From assembly GCA_003666325.1 (NCBI GenBank), contig QPIL01000120.1, positions 23,170 through 87,169 of the forward strand: 64,000 nucleotides of DNA, given 5' to 3'. A program made the position numbers and the translations under genes. The DNA is from Methylococcales symbiont of Iophon sp. n. MRB-2018 (GTDB lineage Bacteria > Pseudomonadota > Gammaproteobacteria > Methylococcales > Methylomonadaceae). Under the pieces are notes generated by a model. It saw only the letters and a program-made list of their open reading frames with translations, did no database searches and was not told the DNA's origin. Below are positions 33,913 through 43,510 of this stretch, one piece after another. The number at the start of each line of letters is the position of its first letter. Position 1 is the stretch's first letter.

Positions 33913-36534
33913 GTGCATTGCAAATTATTGATTGTTATCTTTCTTTTTATATACTCCGGATTAGGTTTTGCTGATAGCGGTGCTTGGAATTGTGAAAAAA
34001 TAAAAGATCAGGAATGGTCTTGTTCTGTAGAAGAAAGCAAGGCTACAGAAATACAAAGCGAGGATGCTTTGCCTGTCCAGCCAGAATCTAGCCCTGTAAA
34101 AATTCTTGCCCCGCCTGAACCCGTTAAAACCAAACCTAAGCAACAAGGCGTTTATGTTACTCCACCTGACACCATTGCCAAACGCTCAGGCTGGACTTGC
34201 AAGGCTAACGGCGAAAATGGAACCCAGAGTTGTGGTCTTGCAGGTGTAGACCCTAAAGTAAAAGCCAGAGGCGTGGATGACCTTGGTGCTTATGACGGTT
34301 TTTTTGCTTCAGCATTTGACTATAACCAAGAGCAAGTGTTTGAAACACTGCAAGCACAACTAAAATATGATCCTTGGAAAAGCTGTCTAGCATCTTCAAA
34401 AGATAAGTCACAATATATTCCTGGTAAGGATCTTCGTGATACCGCACCGATAGATATTAACGCAGACTATTCTGAAGTGTTTGATAAGGAAATTACCAGT
34501 TTTTTTGGCAATGTTGAGATTATTCGTGCAGACCAAAAAGTGTTATCTGATATGGCTAGCTATGACACCGTATCAGAAACCATAGATGCTCAGGGGCATG
34601 TTTATTATAGTGAAGATGAACTTTCTCTTTATAGCGACACTGCTTTATTAAACCTGGGGACTGATGAGGCACGTTTAAGAAAAGCAATGTTTATTGCACC
34701 CTCTGCACCTCTTCGAGGTAGTGCAGATGTGGTATATCAAGATAGTAAATTATTATCTCGATATACCAACGCAGCATTTACCAGTTGCCGTCCAGGTAAT
34801 CAGGACTGGGTTGTCCATGCAGAGCGATTAAAAATGAATAAAGAGGCGGGGGAGGCTTCAGCAAAAAATGCATGGCTTGAGTTTAAGGGCGTGCCTGTTT
34901 TATATACACCGTACATTTACTTTCCTTTGGATGATCGTCGAATAACAGGGCTTTTAACCCCTTCTTTTGGTAATGACGAGGACAATGGCTTTGATGCTAC
35001 CATTCCATATTACTGGAATATAGCACCCAACTATGACCTTACCGTTTGGGCACGTTATATGTCTAAACGAGGTGCTATGTTTGGTGGGGACTTTCGTTAT
35101 TTAACTAAAAAGAATGAAGGCTCATTAGGCTTAGAGTATCTACCTTATGACTTGATTGAAGACAAACCAAGATATTCTGGGTATTTTCAAGATAAAGCTC
35201 GGTATACAGAAAAAATAAGTAGTGATATTGACCTCAATTATGTGTCAGATTCTGATTACTTTGATAACCTGAATGATGCCTTGGGTATTGCAACGGATCG
35301 CTTTCTTAAAAGTCAAGCTACATTCAATTACAATCAACAGGGCATTGCATTTCGTACTCACTTAGAAGGGTATCAAACAATAGATCAAAATGTAATTGAT
35401 AATAGTAAGCCTTATCTAAAATTACCGCAGGTCAGTTTAAATCTAAATCATTCTTTTGATAAATGGCCGATTGATTTAGCAATGGATAATGAATATGTTC
35501 ATTTTTATCGAGACGGAGCTGTGCAAGGTCAACGATTTAACCTAAAACCCTCTATAGAATTACCGTTAGAAACAACCAGTGGTTTTATAAAACCAAAAAT
35601 TTCATTGCAATATACACAATACATATTAGAAAACCAGATAGAGGGTAAAGCGGATGATATTGCACGGGTGTTACCGATTGTCTCTGTAGATGGTGGATTA
35701 ACTTTTGAGAAGGACGTTAATTTTGCCAGCTCAAAGTATTTGCATACCATTGAGCCACGGTTATTTTATCTCTATATTCCTAAGAATAATCAGGATGATA
35801 CCCCTATTTTTGATACCGCATTAAATGACTTTAATTTCAGTAGTCTGTTTAGAGAAAACCGTTTTAGTGGGACGGATAGGGTGCAAAATGCAAACCAAAT
35901 AAGTATGGCACTGACAACTCAATTGATTGACGCTGAGACGGGGCAGGATCGGTTAACCTTGAGCCTGGGGAATATCTTTTATTTTACAGATAGAGTCGTT
36001 ACTTTGAGAGAAAACGATGCAGTAGAAACAAACAATTTCTCTAATGTAGTTACAGAATTAAGTGGGCAATTAACGGATCATTTTTCATTTTTTTCAGGTC
36101 TACAATGGAGTCCTGATAACAACGATATTGAGCGTGGTCAAATAGAATTTCGTTACAGAAATCAACCAGAGCAGATTATTAACGTGGGTTATCGATACAG
36201 ACGTGACCATTTGAATGAAAATAGAGCAATCAATTTAGCAGATGCGTCAATTCGCTGGCCACTTTATGACGAGTGGTTTGGGGTTGGGCGTTGGCAATAT
36301 TCGATTGAGGATAATTTAACCACGGAAAGTTTTCTTGGTCTGGAAAAAGAAAGTTGTTGTTGGCGCTTTCGTATTCTTTGGCGCAGACATACTGAGGATA
36401 ATAATTCTGCATCTGAACATGAAACCAGTCACGGTGTTTTTGTACAGTTAGAACTTAAAGGACTCGCCAGTTTTGGTGATACAGTCGATGATTTTCTTGA
36501 AAAGAACTTAAAAGGTTATTTGCGACCAAAATAA
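33913..36534 (+). CDS. lptD: LPS-assembly protein LptD
   Basis: Outer-membrane beta-barrel that inserts lipopolysaccharide into the outer leaflet, with LptE and the LptA bridge. A GTG start opens a signal peptide (MHCKLLIVIFLFIYSGLGFA). Then come a Pro/Lys-rich linker, the periplasmic OstA/LptA-like beta-jellyroll (about 175-330, with FFGNVEIIRADQKVLSD), and the barrel (about 330-860), whose strands begin near YLTPSFG-like GLLTPSFGNDED. Cysteines occur in the N-terminal part, at TSCRPGNQDW and as a CC pair near residue 817, fitting the essential disulfides. At 873 residues it is complete. surA follows directly. Confidence 0.96.
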   Translation: MHCKLLIVIFLFIYSGLGFADSGAWNCEKIKDQEWSCSVEESKATEIQSEDALPVQPESSPVKILAPPEPVKTKPKQQGVYVTPPDTIAKRSGWTCKANGENGTQSCGLAGVDPKVKARGVDDLGAYDGFFASAFDYNQEQVFETLQAQLKYDPWKSCLASSKDKSQYIPGKDLRDTAPIDINADYSEVFDKEITSFFGNVEIIRADQKVLSDMASYDTVSETIDAQGHVYYSEDELSLYSDTALLNLGTDEARLRKAMFIAPSAPLRGSADVVYQDSKLLSRYTNAAFTSCRPGNQDWVVHAERLKMNKEAGEASAKNAWLEFKGVPVLYTPYIYFPLDDRRITGLLTPSFGNDEDNGFDATIPYYWNIAPNYDLTVWARYMSKRGAMFGGDFRYLTKKNEGSLGLEYLPYDLIEDKPRYSGYFQDKARYTEKISSDIDLNYVSDSDYFDNLNDALGIATDRFLKSQATFNYNQQGIAFRTHLEGYQTIDQNVIDNSKPYLKLPQVSLNLNHSFDKWPIDLAMDNEYVHFYRDGAVQGQRFNLKPSIELPLETTSGFIKPKISLQYTQYILENQIEGKADDIARVLPIVSVDGGLTFEKDVNFASSKYLHTIEPRLFYLYIPKNNQDDTPIFDTALNDFNFSSLFRENRFSGTDRVQNANQISMALTTQLIDAETGQDRLTLSLGNIFYFTDRVVTLRENDAVETNNFSNVVTELSGQLTDHFSFFSGLQWSPDNNDIERGQIEFRYRNQPEQIINVGYRYRRDHLNENRAINLADASIRWPLYDEWFGVGRWQYSIEDNLTTESFLGLEKESCCWRFRILWRRHTEDNNSASEHETSHGVFVQLELKGLASFGDTVDDFLEKNLKGYLRPK

Positions 36535-36550
36535 GGTGGGAGTTGAGTTA

Positions 36551-37852
36551 ATGAAGTATAGATATAAAAAGCTGACTGTTTTTTTGGGATTAATACTGCT
36601 CACTTTAATGAGCACTTTAACTGTACATGCAGAACTTCTGGATCGCATAGTTGCAGTCGTAGAAAATGATGTTGTTTTAGACAGAGAGTTAACAGAGGAA
36701 GTATATAGCGTTGTTAGCAACCTTCAAGCTAATAATGTGACAATACCCCCTACTATTATCCTTAGAAAACAAGTGCTGGAACGTTTGATATTGGATAAAT
36801 TACAAAGACAATTTGCTGCAAAGTCTGGCATTAAAGTCAGTGATTCCATGTTAAACAATGCAATTACTGGTATTGCCAAAAAAAACAACTTAACAATAAA
36901 TAAGTTTAGAGAAGAGCTGAAAAATGAGGGGATAAGTTTTAAGGACTTTGAAGAAAACATTCGTAATGAAATAATTATTAATCAATTAAGGACTCGGGAA
37001 ATTAGTTCTAGGATAAGGGTGACCGAAAGAGAAGTTGGTCATTACGTGGAAACACAGGGTGACATTGGAAAAACTAATGTTCAATATCATATAGGGCATA
37101 TCTTAATAGCCATCCCTGATGCACCCTCTCCATCCATTATTCAGGAAGCGAAAAATAAGGCAAAAGCTGTGCTGGCTGATTTGCAAAAAGGTACTGATTT
37201 TGAACAAATAGCAGCCTCTGTTTCTTCTGCTGCAAATGCTTTGAAAGGAGGAAGTCTGGGCTGGAGAACAATAGATGAAATACCGGTTCTCTTTGTTGAT
37301 TCTGTCTTCAAGTTGAAGGAAGGTGAGGTAGCCAAGTTAATTAGAAGTCCAAGTGGTTTTCATATTATCAAGTTATTTGGGTTAAAAGGTGTTGATAAAC
37401 ACATGGTGACCAAAACTAAAGGACGGCATATTCTTATTAAGACAAATGAACTGATTAATGATGAGAAAGCAAGAAAAAGATTGCTAAACTTAAAAACAAG
37501 GATTCTGGATGGAGATGATTTTTCAACTTTAGCCAGATCTAATTCTGATGATAAAAGTTCAGCTATTAATGGTGGGGATTTGGGCTGGGTCGGGCCGGGA
37601 TATCTTGTTCCTCCTTTCGAATTAGCGATGAATAAATTAGCCATCAATGAAATCAGTGATCCTGTTCAAACACAGTTTGGCTGGCATATTATTCAGGTTT
37701 TAGAAAGAGAAGAAAAAGATAATAGTGACGAGTTTAAAAAAACGCAGGCGAAAAAGGTGATTAGGAAACGTAAGATAGAAGAAGAAACTGAATTATGGTT
37801 GCGTAGATTAAGAGACGAAGCATTTGTCAAAATTAACACGGATAGATTATAG
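36551..37852 (+). CDS. surA: Peptidyl-prolyl isomerase/chaperone SurA
   Basis: Periplasmic chaperone for outer-membrane proteins, with LptD a known client. The internal ATG at 36551 is preferred to the GTG at 36536 because GGTGGGAG then serves as ribosome binding site and the signal peptide follows at once (KKLTVFLGLILLTLMSTLTVHA). SurA_N helical domain (LLDRIVAVVENDVVLDRELTEE) is followed by two parvulin domains, with VQYHIGHILIAIP and then GRHILIKTNELINDEKA, each ending in GGSLGWR- or GGDLGWV-type motifs. About 433 residues. lptD-surA is the conserved order; pdxA and rsmA, usually next, are missing here. Confidence 0.96.
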   Translation: MKYRYKKLTVFLGLILLTLMSTLTVHAELLDRIVAVVENDVVLDRELTEEVYSVVSNLQANNVTIPPTIILRKQVLERLILDKLQRQFAAKSGIKVSDSMLNNAITGIAKKNNLTINKFREELKNEGISFKDFEENIRNEIIINQLRTREISSRIRVTEREVGHYVETQGDIGKTNVQYHIGHILIAIPDAPSPSIIQEAKNKAKAVLADLQKGTDFEQIAASVSSAANALKGGSLGWRTIDEIPVLFVDSVFKLKEGEVAKLIRSPSGFHIIKLFGLKGVDKHMVTKTKGRHILIKTNELINDEKARKRLLNLKTRILDGDDFSTLARSNSDDKSSAINGGDLGWVGPGYLVPPFELAMNKLAINEISDPVQTQFGWHIIQVLEREEKDNSDEFKKTQAKKVIRKRKIEEETELWLRRLRDEAFVKINTDRL

Positions 37853-37896
37853 CCTCATCCATAGTTAGTTTACATCATACAAACAGCAAGGAAGTC

Positions 37897-38370
37897 GTGT
37901 TAAAAAATAGTTTAGAGGTTCTGTTAGCAAAGCAAGATTTGAAGCAGCATCAAGCGTTTATTTTAAGCCTGTCTGAGCAGCTAGGTGTAAGCGTGTTAGA
38001 AAGTGCCGCCGCACTGCTTTATCACCATAAAATCGCCCCTACTTTTTATGCTAATGATTGGCAACGGGGAAAGAAAAACAACCTTGAGCTAGCTCTTGTG
38101 CCTTCAAAGGTAAAACTGGTTAGATACCGTTTGGCAGTGGGGCAGAAACATCAGGTTTTAGCGGAAGAAATAAAGAATATTTTAGTGGATATAGCAGGTG
38201 TGGAAAAAAACCAGATTGGCAAGTTGGATATTAGAAATCATTACACCTTAGTCGATTTGCCTTATGGAATGCCAGCAGATATATTTCAGTTATTATCTGA
38301 AACAGAAATAAACAATAAAAAACTAAATATTAAGCGGACTAAACAGTATGGGAAACATAATAATCAATAA
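37897..38370 (+). CDS. Stand-alone DbpA-type RNA-binding domain protein
   Basis: The 157-residue protein begins with a GTG and a helical region (LEVLLAKQDLKQHQAFILSL). Its second half matches the DbpA/CsdA C-terminal RNA-binding domain of DEAD-box helicases: VRYRLAVGQKHQV, IAGVEKNQIGKLDIRNHYTLVDLP and NIKRTKQY at the end. The helicase core itself is missing. The N-terminal helical part plus LESAAALLYH resembles the segment just before this domain in DEAD-box proteins, so the gene could be a helicase tail that became independent. It lies between surA and rnd, two other RNA- or envelope-related genes; function is unknown. Confidence 0.7.
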   Translation: MLKNSLEVLLAKQDLKQHQAFILSLSEQLGVSVLESAAALLYHHKIAPTFYANDWQRGKKNNLELALVPSKVKLVRYRLAVGQKHQVLAEEIKNILVDIAGVEKNQIGKLDIRNHYTLVDLPYGMPADIFQLLSETEINNKKLNIKRTKQYGKHNNQ

Positions 38371-38561
38371 AAAAAGTATTCAAATTCTTGAATACAGCAA
38401 ACACCCCTAAACCTATTCAAATACTGTTTACACTTATTTTTTTACATTGACGAATGCAGAATCAATGCAATTAATCCGTAGTCGTGACTGTGTGGAGTAT
38501 AGAGTTTAAGAGCCAAGAAAGAATGACTTGATGCAGTCAGCCCTGAATTTTTATTTTTAAA

Positions 38562-39731
38562 ATGAATATAGAATATATTGACAAACCTGCACAATTAAAT
38601 GATTTGTGTAAAAGAATTCAAAGCCAATCTTGGATAGCTCTTGATACCGAATTTTTAAGAGAAAAAACCTACTATCCTATTTTTTGTTTATTGCAGATTG
38701 CTACACCTGAATGGGTGGTTTGTGTTGACCCTATTGCCTTGCCTGAATTATCCGAGTTATTTGAAGCGATCAATAACCCGAAAATAACTAAAGTATTACA
38801 CGCATGTAGACAGGATCTTGAAATTTTTTATAAAATTACGGGAAAGGTCTCAGCTCCCGTATTTGACACTCAGATTGCCGCACCATTACTAGGCTTTCAG
38901 GAGAATCTGGGTTATGCCGTGTTGGTTTCAAGTTTTCTCAATGTTAATTTACCTAAAGCATATACTCGCACTGACTGGAGTGTTCGACCTCTGAGTCAGG
39001 CACAGATCCAATATGCAGCTGATGATGTGATTTATCTTTGTAAAATTTATAGCATTATGTGTGAACAACTTGAGGAAAGAGGGCGTTTAAATTGGCTGGA
39101 AAATGATTTTGAATTATTAACAGATACTGAATTGTATCAATTGTCGCCGATTAATGCATGGCTAAAAATAAAGGGAAAAAATAATCTGACTGGAAAACAA
39201 CTCTCAATTGTACAAGTATTGGCGCAATGGAGAGAGCAGACAGCACAGCAAGAAAATAGACCTAAGAACTGGCTGATTAGGGATGATTTATTACTGGAGT
39301 TAGCTAAATTAAGACCAGGCACAGTGGCTGATTTAATTAAAGTACGAGGTATGAGCGAGCAAATAGTACGACGTTATGGCAAAACTATCTGTCAGTTGAT
39401 TGAGAAAGCAAAAAATAAACTGCCTATAGCGCTCAACAATACAAGAAAATCGGTTAAAAAAACGCAGGCACAGGAAGCCGTTTTAGATCTGCTAACAGCA
39501 ATTGTCAGGATTAGAGCGGATGAAAACTCAATCAATCCAGCTATACTGGCGAGTAGAAAAAGCCTTGAGAAATTGCTGTTTGAAGAAGACGGTAATTCTT
39601 TATTGTGTGGTTGGCGTTATAGTATGGTGGGACAAGAGCTGCAAGGGGTAATGAAGGGTCAATATAAAGTGACTGTCGATAAGGGCAGTGTTGTTTTATC
39701 CGACCATCTTAAAGTGAATACGGTTGAATGA
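38562..39731 (+). CDS. rnd: Ribonuclease D
   Basis: 3'-5' exoribonuclease trimming tRNA precursors and other small RNAs. DEDDy catalytic motifs: WIALDTEFLREKTYYP (Exo I), KVLHACRQDLEIF and APVFDTQIAAPLLG (Exo II), IQYAADDVIYLCKIY (Exo III). HRDC domain about residues 205-290 (LAQWREQTAQQENRPKNWLI), then a C-terminal extension. The 389 residues are slightly longer than E. coli RNase D. It is a single gene with its own 190-bp upstream gap. Confidence 0.95.
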   Translation: MNIEYIDKPAQLNDLCKRIQSQSWIALDTEFLREKTYYPIFCLLQIATPEWVVCVDPIALPELSELFEAINNPKITKVLHACRQDLEIFYKITGKVSAPVFDTQIAAPLLGFQENLGYAVLVSSFLNVNLPKAYTRTDWSVRPLSQAQIQYAADDVIYLCKIYSIMCEQLEERGRLNWLENDFELLTDTELYQLSPINAWLKIKGKNNLTGKQLSIVQVLAQWREQTAQQENRPKNWLIRDDLLLELAKLRPGTVADLIKVRGMSEQIVRRYGKTICQLIEKAKNKLPIALNNTRKSVKKTQAQEAVLDLLTAIVRIRADENSINPAILASRKSLEKLLFEEDGNSLLCGWRYSMVGQELQGVMKGQYKVTVDKGSVVLSDHLKVNTVE

Positions 39732-39754
39732 TTGCATTGTAGCCTAGCTCCCAT

Positions 39755-39840
39755 TATGAGTGGCTATATGTCAAGTTAGGCAACATTTTATGCAACGCAG
39801 AAGATGGCAAAAAAGACCCGTAAAAATGTTAAATTACAGC
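39755..39840 (+). repeat. R3 repeat, copy d (partial)
   Basis: AAGTTAGGCAACATTTTATGC and AACGCAGAAGATGGCAAAAAAG match the interior of R3 copy b in the same orientation. The ends are eroded. It lies just after rnd and before R1 copy d. Confidence 0.6.
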
Positions 39841-39910
39841 ATATTCAAAAAACAACTAAACCAAACAACTCCAGTCTCTACTGCATAAACTCTAAAAACC
39901 CATCCTTATC

Positions 39911-40495
39911 TAGCCAACCCTTAAAAACACAACAACCCTCTGATTTATAACAATAAATTAAACAAAAACTATAGAAAAAACAAGCAGTATTTGGTAAAAT
40001 AACAGCTATTTCTTGGTCGTTTTTCTGATAAAAACATACTAATAAAACCAACCCAAACACAGAGTAACTAAAGCTCTTTCATTCAGAGTTATTTGTTGAA
40101 TAGGATATAAGATCCGCCTCACTCCCTCCGTCATTCCTGCATGTTCTAAGCAGGAAATCCAGGTGTTTAAAACTAGATTCCCGATAACAGACTTCGGGAA
40201 TGACGTGGTAACAGAAGTTCCAGTTACTTTAGTCCTGAGTCCTGAGTCTTTAGTCTTTAGATCCGTAGGGTGCGTTCCACGCACCTAATCAAAAATCAAG
40301 GAGTCCTGAGTCTTTAGTCTTTAGATCCGTAGGGTGCGTTCCACGCACCAGATCCATAGGGTACGTTCCACGCACCAGAACTAATCAAAAATCAAGAGAT
40401 CCCTAGTCTTTAGTCTTTAGTCTTTAGTCTTTAGTCTTTAGTCTTTAGTCTTTCGTCTTTCGTCTTTAGTCTTTAGTCTTTCGTCTTGAGTCCTT
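39911..40495 (-). repeat. R1 composite repeat, copy d (expanded)
   Basis: Reverse orientation. The tail and core (39911-40225) are near complete, including both hairpins and the ORF remnant (split by one base). Three heptamer blocks follow: 40227-40260, 40301-40324 and 40404-40495 (about 13 units, mostly GTCTTTA, some GTCTTTC). Between them are three copies of a GGTGCGTTCCACGCACC palindrome. On the minus strand the arrays read GACTAAA, in the sense direction of the gene ending at 40633. Confidence 0.85.
40265..40376. repeat. REP-like GGTGCGT palindromes (3 copies) within R1 copy d
   Basis: GTAGGGTGCGTTCCACGCACC at 40265-40285 and 40329-40349, and a variant ATAGGGTACGTTCCACGCACC at 40356-40376. 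Each is a short perfect or near-perfect hairpin (GGTGCGT/ACGCACC). Related hairpins are widespread in bacterial intergenic DNA. Here they have been amplified together with heptamer units and an AATCAAAAATCAAG spacer. Confidence 0.8.
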
Positions 40496-40632
40496 GTATA
40501 GTGAAAGCGGCTTTTTGATAAAAAAGGTTTGTTGAACCCAAGAAAAGCAGTGCCAACATTAAATCGTTGTGCAGAATTTGGAGCGATGTATGTGCATCAA
40601 GGTACTGTTAAATCTACAGAAATAGAGCGGGT

Positions 40633-41130
40633 TTAAAATAATAAAAGAGTGAGTCCATACGCACCCAGGTAAGTCATCATAAAATAAAAAAAAGAAAGGG
40701 TTAAACTTGCTACAAGGTTGACAGCAATTACTTTTTTAATGATGAAAGTAATAAGGATAAAATCCCATAGGATCAATGCGGCCATAAAACAATAGCTGAT
40801 TATACTGTCACTGGCGGCAAGCCAAGTTAGAGTAGGCACGATAAAAAAAGCCACGACATTTTCACAAAACAATACAGCGGTAATGATTTGAACATAAAGA
40901 TGCGTGGTTTTATTTAGAAATAAAATAAGCCCAACAAAACCAAAAGTGAGTAATGTTTCTATAATAACTTCAAAAAGAGCTTCCGCTGGATCGATCATAT
41001 TAGCTTGTATAAAAAGCTCTATAAGAAAATAAAACCAGAAATTTTGTTTAAGAAAAGTAACGGACTTTGGCAAATCTAATGGATTTACTTTTAAAAAACA
41101 AATGGGTAAATAAGTCTTAAAGTTGTTCAT
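40633..41130 (-). CDS. Hypothetical integral membrane protein, partner of the dynamin-like gene
   Basis: A 165-residue protein with about four to five hydrophobic helices (FWFYFLIELFIQANM, LLTFGFVGLILFL, IITAVLFCENVVAFFIV, CFMAALILWDFILITFII and a last one ending YGLTLLLF). No signal peptide and no recognised family. It overlaps the upstream 462-residue gene by 4 bp (ATGA), so the two are co-translated and probably work together at the inner membrane. Heptamer array R1-d lies about 140 bp after its stop. Confidence 0.75.
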   Translation of the reverse strand: MNNFKTYLPICFLKVNPLDLPKSVTFLKQNFWFYFLIELFIQANMIDPAEALFEVIIETLLTFGFVGLILFLNKTTHLYVQIITAVLFCENVVAFFIVPTLTWLAASDSIISYCFMAALILWDFILITFIIKKVIAVNLVASLTLSFFYFMMTYLGAYGLTLLLF

Positions 41131-42515
41131 AATGCATCGGTGTTACTAGGATCAGCAGTTGTTAATGGCTCTGATGAAACAGAATAGCTTTCATCCTGAA
41201 TAGGATATTGGCTAAATTGATTGTTTAGTGCTTGAACCATATCTCTTGTCTGCTCTATTAAATTAATAGTTTTAGAACGTGTTTTTTTATTTTTGCCAAC
41301 GGGTTCATTTATGGGTAGAAGAATGCGCCAGAAGGTTAAGCTTTTTTCAAACAAGCCAGATAAATTTTCAGTTAAATCAAGTTCTTTTTGGCGTTCTTGT
41401 AGACTTCGAATGATAAATTTGGCATGAACTTTGGCCATCATAAGATGGGTGGGAACCAGAAATACTAGAAAAATAAGGATAAATGCGGGACCAATAATAG
41501 GATCGAACAAGTGCTGCACTACACCAATAGTAATTTCTGCAAAAAGCAGTAATGTTACAAAAAATCCTAAAATGATAAATGTTGACATATTGAGTCGGTC
41601 TTTCCATAAGGTTAGACTTTGTTCCACCTCATACAAATAAACATCGTTAATATCACTAATGCTTTTTTCCAAAGAGTGGAGAACGCGATAGGAACGGTCA
41701 TTTTCAATATTTGCCAGGCGTTTTTCAATTTCACTAATAGAGTTTTGTGTTGAATCAGACAAGACAATAAATTGTCCGGTATGAATACCCAATTCAGCTA
41801 ATCTTCTTTGCCAGGAAGCTATAATTTCATGGGTTTTATTACTGTCAAGGCTGATCTCTGAATGATCTACAACATAAATAAACTTATTAGTATCTTGCTG
41901 AGCAATAATTTCATCAATTGAATGTTTAATGAGTTCAGGTGTTGCATCAAATAAGTCGGTAAAGACTAGAACCAAGTCAGACATATCAAGAATATGTTGA
42001 GTCAATACCGGAACCACTGGGCTTGTTAAGGAAGGGTTGACAACAGGGGTGTCTACAAAAAGTTTTCCCTTGAGACGTTCACTGTTAACGGTTTTTAATT
42101 CCAGATATGCATTAATTTTAGCCCCTTCACCTTTGACCGTTTGTTCGATTTTATGGCTGGTTTGATAAAAAGGAAGTCTATAGTCTGCATCTAAAGCAGT
42201 ACCAGGCAAGGTTGTGTTAGTCGTTTGTGGTGTGTATTGATGGATGGTGAATTTATGGTTAGAAGAATGAATGTTAGCGTTTAAATAACGAGCAATAAAA
42301 TCTGATTTTGCTGTTGAAAAACCACCAATGAGACTGACTATAGGCCACCAAGAGCTTTTTTTAACCGTTGAATCTTCATTATCAAGCAGACCTAAGTCAA
42401 ACTCTAGTTGATCTAATTGCTGAAAAGTATTACTTGCCTTATGTAATATAGGGTTTGAAGCAGAAAAATAGTTTTCAAGATGAATTAAATGTTTGCTTAT
42501 CGTTTTATCTGCCAT
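41127..42515 (-). CDS. Dynamin-like P-loop membrane protein (degenerate GTPase motifs)
   Basis: A 462-residue protein with a GTPase-like N-terminal domain. SLIGGFSTAKSDFIARYL near residue 60 resembles the G1 loop of dynamin/EHD proteins (GxxSxGKSxFI), but the Gly before Lys is Ala. LFVDTPVVNP near 153 resembles G3 (DTPG) without the Gly, and IYVVDHSEI near 220 stands where NKxD is expected. A coiled region leads to two adjacent membrane helices (FIILGFFVTLLLFAEI and AFILIFLVFLVP, about 310-355), then a charged tail. This is the layout of membrane-anchored dynamin-like proteins. It is co-translated with a small membrane protein. Specific function is unknown. Confidence 0.65.
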   Translation of the reverse strand: MADKTISKHLIHLENYFSASNPILHKASNTFQQLDQLEFDLGLLDNEDSTVKKSSWWPIVSLIGGFSTAKSDFIARYLNANIHSSNHKFTIHQYTPQTTNTTLPGTALDADYRLPFYQTSHKIEQTVKGEGAKINAYLELKTVNSERLKGKLFVDTPVVNPSLTSPVVPVLTQHILDMSDLVLVFTDLFDATPELIKHSIDEIIAQQDTNKFIYVVDHSEISLDSNKTHEIIASWQRRLAELGIHTGQFIVLSDSTQNSISEIEKRLANIENDRSYRVLHSLEKSISDINDVYLYEVEQSLTLWKDRLNMSTFIILGFFVTLLLFAEITIGVVQHLFDPIIGPAFILIFLVFLVPTHLMMAKVHAKFIIRSLQERQKELDLTENLSGLFEKSLTFWRILLPINEPVGKNKKTRSKTINLIEQTRDMVQALNNQFSQYPIQDESYSVSSEPLTTADPSNTDAL

Positions 42516-42916
42516 TTATGGAAACCATTATTTTTATATTTATTAAGGTTAATTCATAAATAATGAGTATACACTGAGACGGTGATATTCTGCCAATAAA
42601 AGTAGTGTAAGTTGGAATTAAAGAAAAACCAGGTCAATACATGAGCGCACCTTATGTCCAGAAAATCCAGTGACTAAGTTAAAAGCCTTCACAATAGCTA
42701 CTATTACCTGCGATTTTTGCCTTGAGTCTGAATTTTGTGAACGTAATCTGCTTTTTTCCAAACTTAATCCAATACAGGTTCTAGTCCCAAATCATTCAGG
42801 GTTGAAAGCAAGCATTACTTTGTAGGGGCTTATAGACGCTTTAACCTCGGTAATATCAAGCTGACCAGTTCTGTATTGGCAGGGTATGGGGATCATGATA
42901 ATCTGCCCCTCGTTCT
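42516..42916. other. Non-coding gap of 400 bp
   Basis: No ORF of note, no repeat-family member and no RNA gene recognised. It carries the presumed promoter of the dynamin-like gene on the minus strand. Short open frames on both strands end quickly and have no family resemblance. Confidence 0.45.
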
Positions 42917-43510
42917 TTAAAAATTCTGCAACGTCAATAAGCGATTATTTGCAGGCATAGAAAAATCATCGTTAAGGAATAATCCGATATTTCTTGCCAA
43001 ATCTACAATCGTTTCAAAATCACGGATTCCTCGTTGTCGGTCGACGGCTTTTAACCATTGATCAAATTGAGCATTGCTGGCACTGGTGAATTTCCCCTGA
43101 TAATTAAACGGGCCATAAATACAAACAGTGGCTTTGTTAGTTAAATATTTTTCTAATCCACTAAAAAAACTTTCGACTTCATGCCAATGCATAATATGTA
43201 AAGTATTAGCGCTAAATAATGCTTCTATTTGCTGACAAGGCCAGTCCTTATCGGTAACATCCAAAACTTGTGCAAACTCCAGGTTTGCTAAATTAGCATC
43301 CCTGACCCAACTATTAATGGCTACTATATTTTCGGCTTTATCGCTAGGCTGCCATTTCAAATGGGGCAGATTTTCTGCAAAATAACAGGCATGTTGTCCT
43401 GTACCACTGCCAATTTCCCACAGATGTTTAGATTCGGCAAATAGCGTTTGAATTATCTGTAAAATAGGCTGTTTATTATTTTCGCAAGACTGCGAGTAGG
43501 GTTTATTCAT
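42917..43510 (-). CDS. DUF938 family methyltransferase-like protein
   Basis: A 197-residue class I SAM-dependent methyltransferase fold. Motif I is HLWEIGSGTGQHACYFAENL near residue 33 and the following strand contains WQPSDKAENI. NTLHIMHWHEVESFF and CIYGPFNYQGKFTSASNAQFDQWL are the conserved DUF938 segments; the C-terminal DDFSMPANNRLLTLQ also fits. The substrate of this family is not known to me. Its start codon overlaps, on the opposite strand, the ATG of the next gene (CATG). Confidence 0.85.
   Translation of the reverse strand: MNKPYSQSCENNKQPILQIIQTLFAESKHLWEIGSGTGQHACYFAENLPHLKWQPSDKAENIVAINSWVRDANLANLEFAQVLDVTDKDWPCQQIEALFSANTLHIMHWHEVESFFSGLEKYLTNKATVCIYGPFNYQGKFTSASNAQFDQWLKAVDRQRGIRDFETIVDLARNIGLFLNDDFSMPANNRLLTLQNF

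Noticed and set aside
40039-40284. 81-codon ORF on the minus strand across R1 copy d
   Set aside because: It is a read-through of the heptamers, hairpin block and part of the tail in one copy; other copies do not keep the frame.
42640-42900. Possible transposase or gene remnant in the 42.5-42.9 kb gap
   Set aside because: Short open frames on both strands were read through, but none resembles a known protein or continues past about 50 codons.
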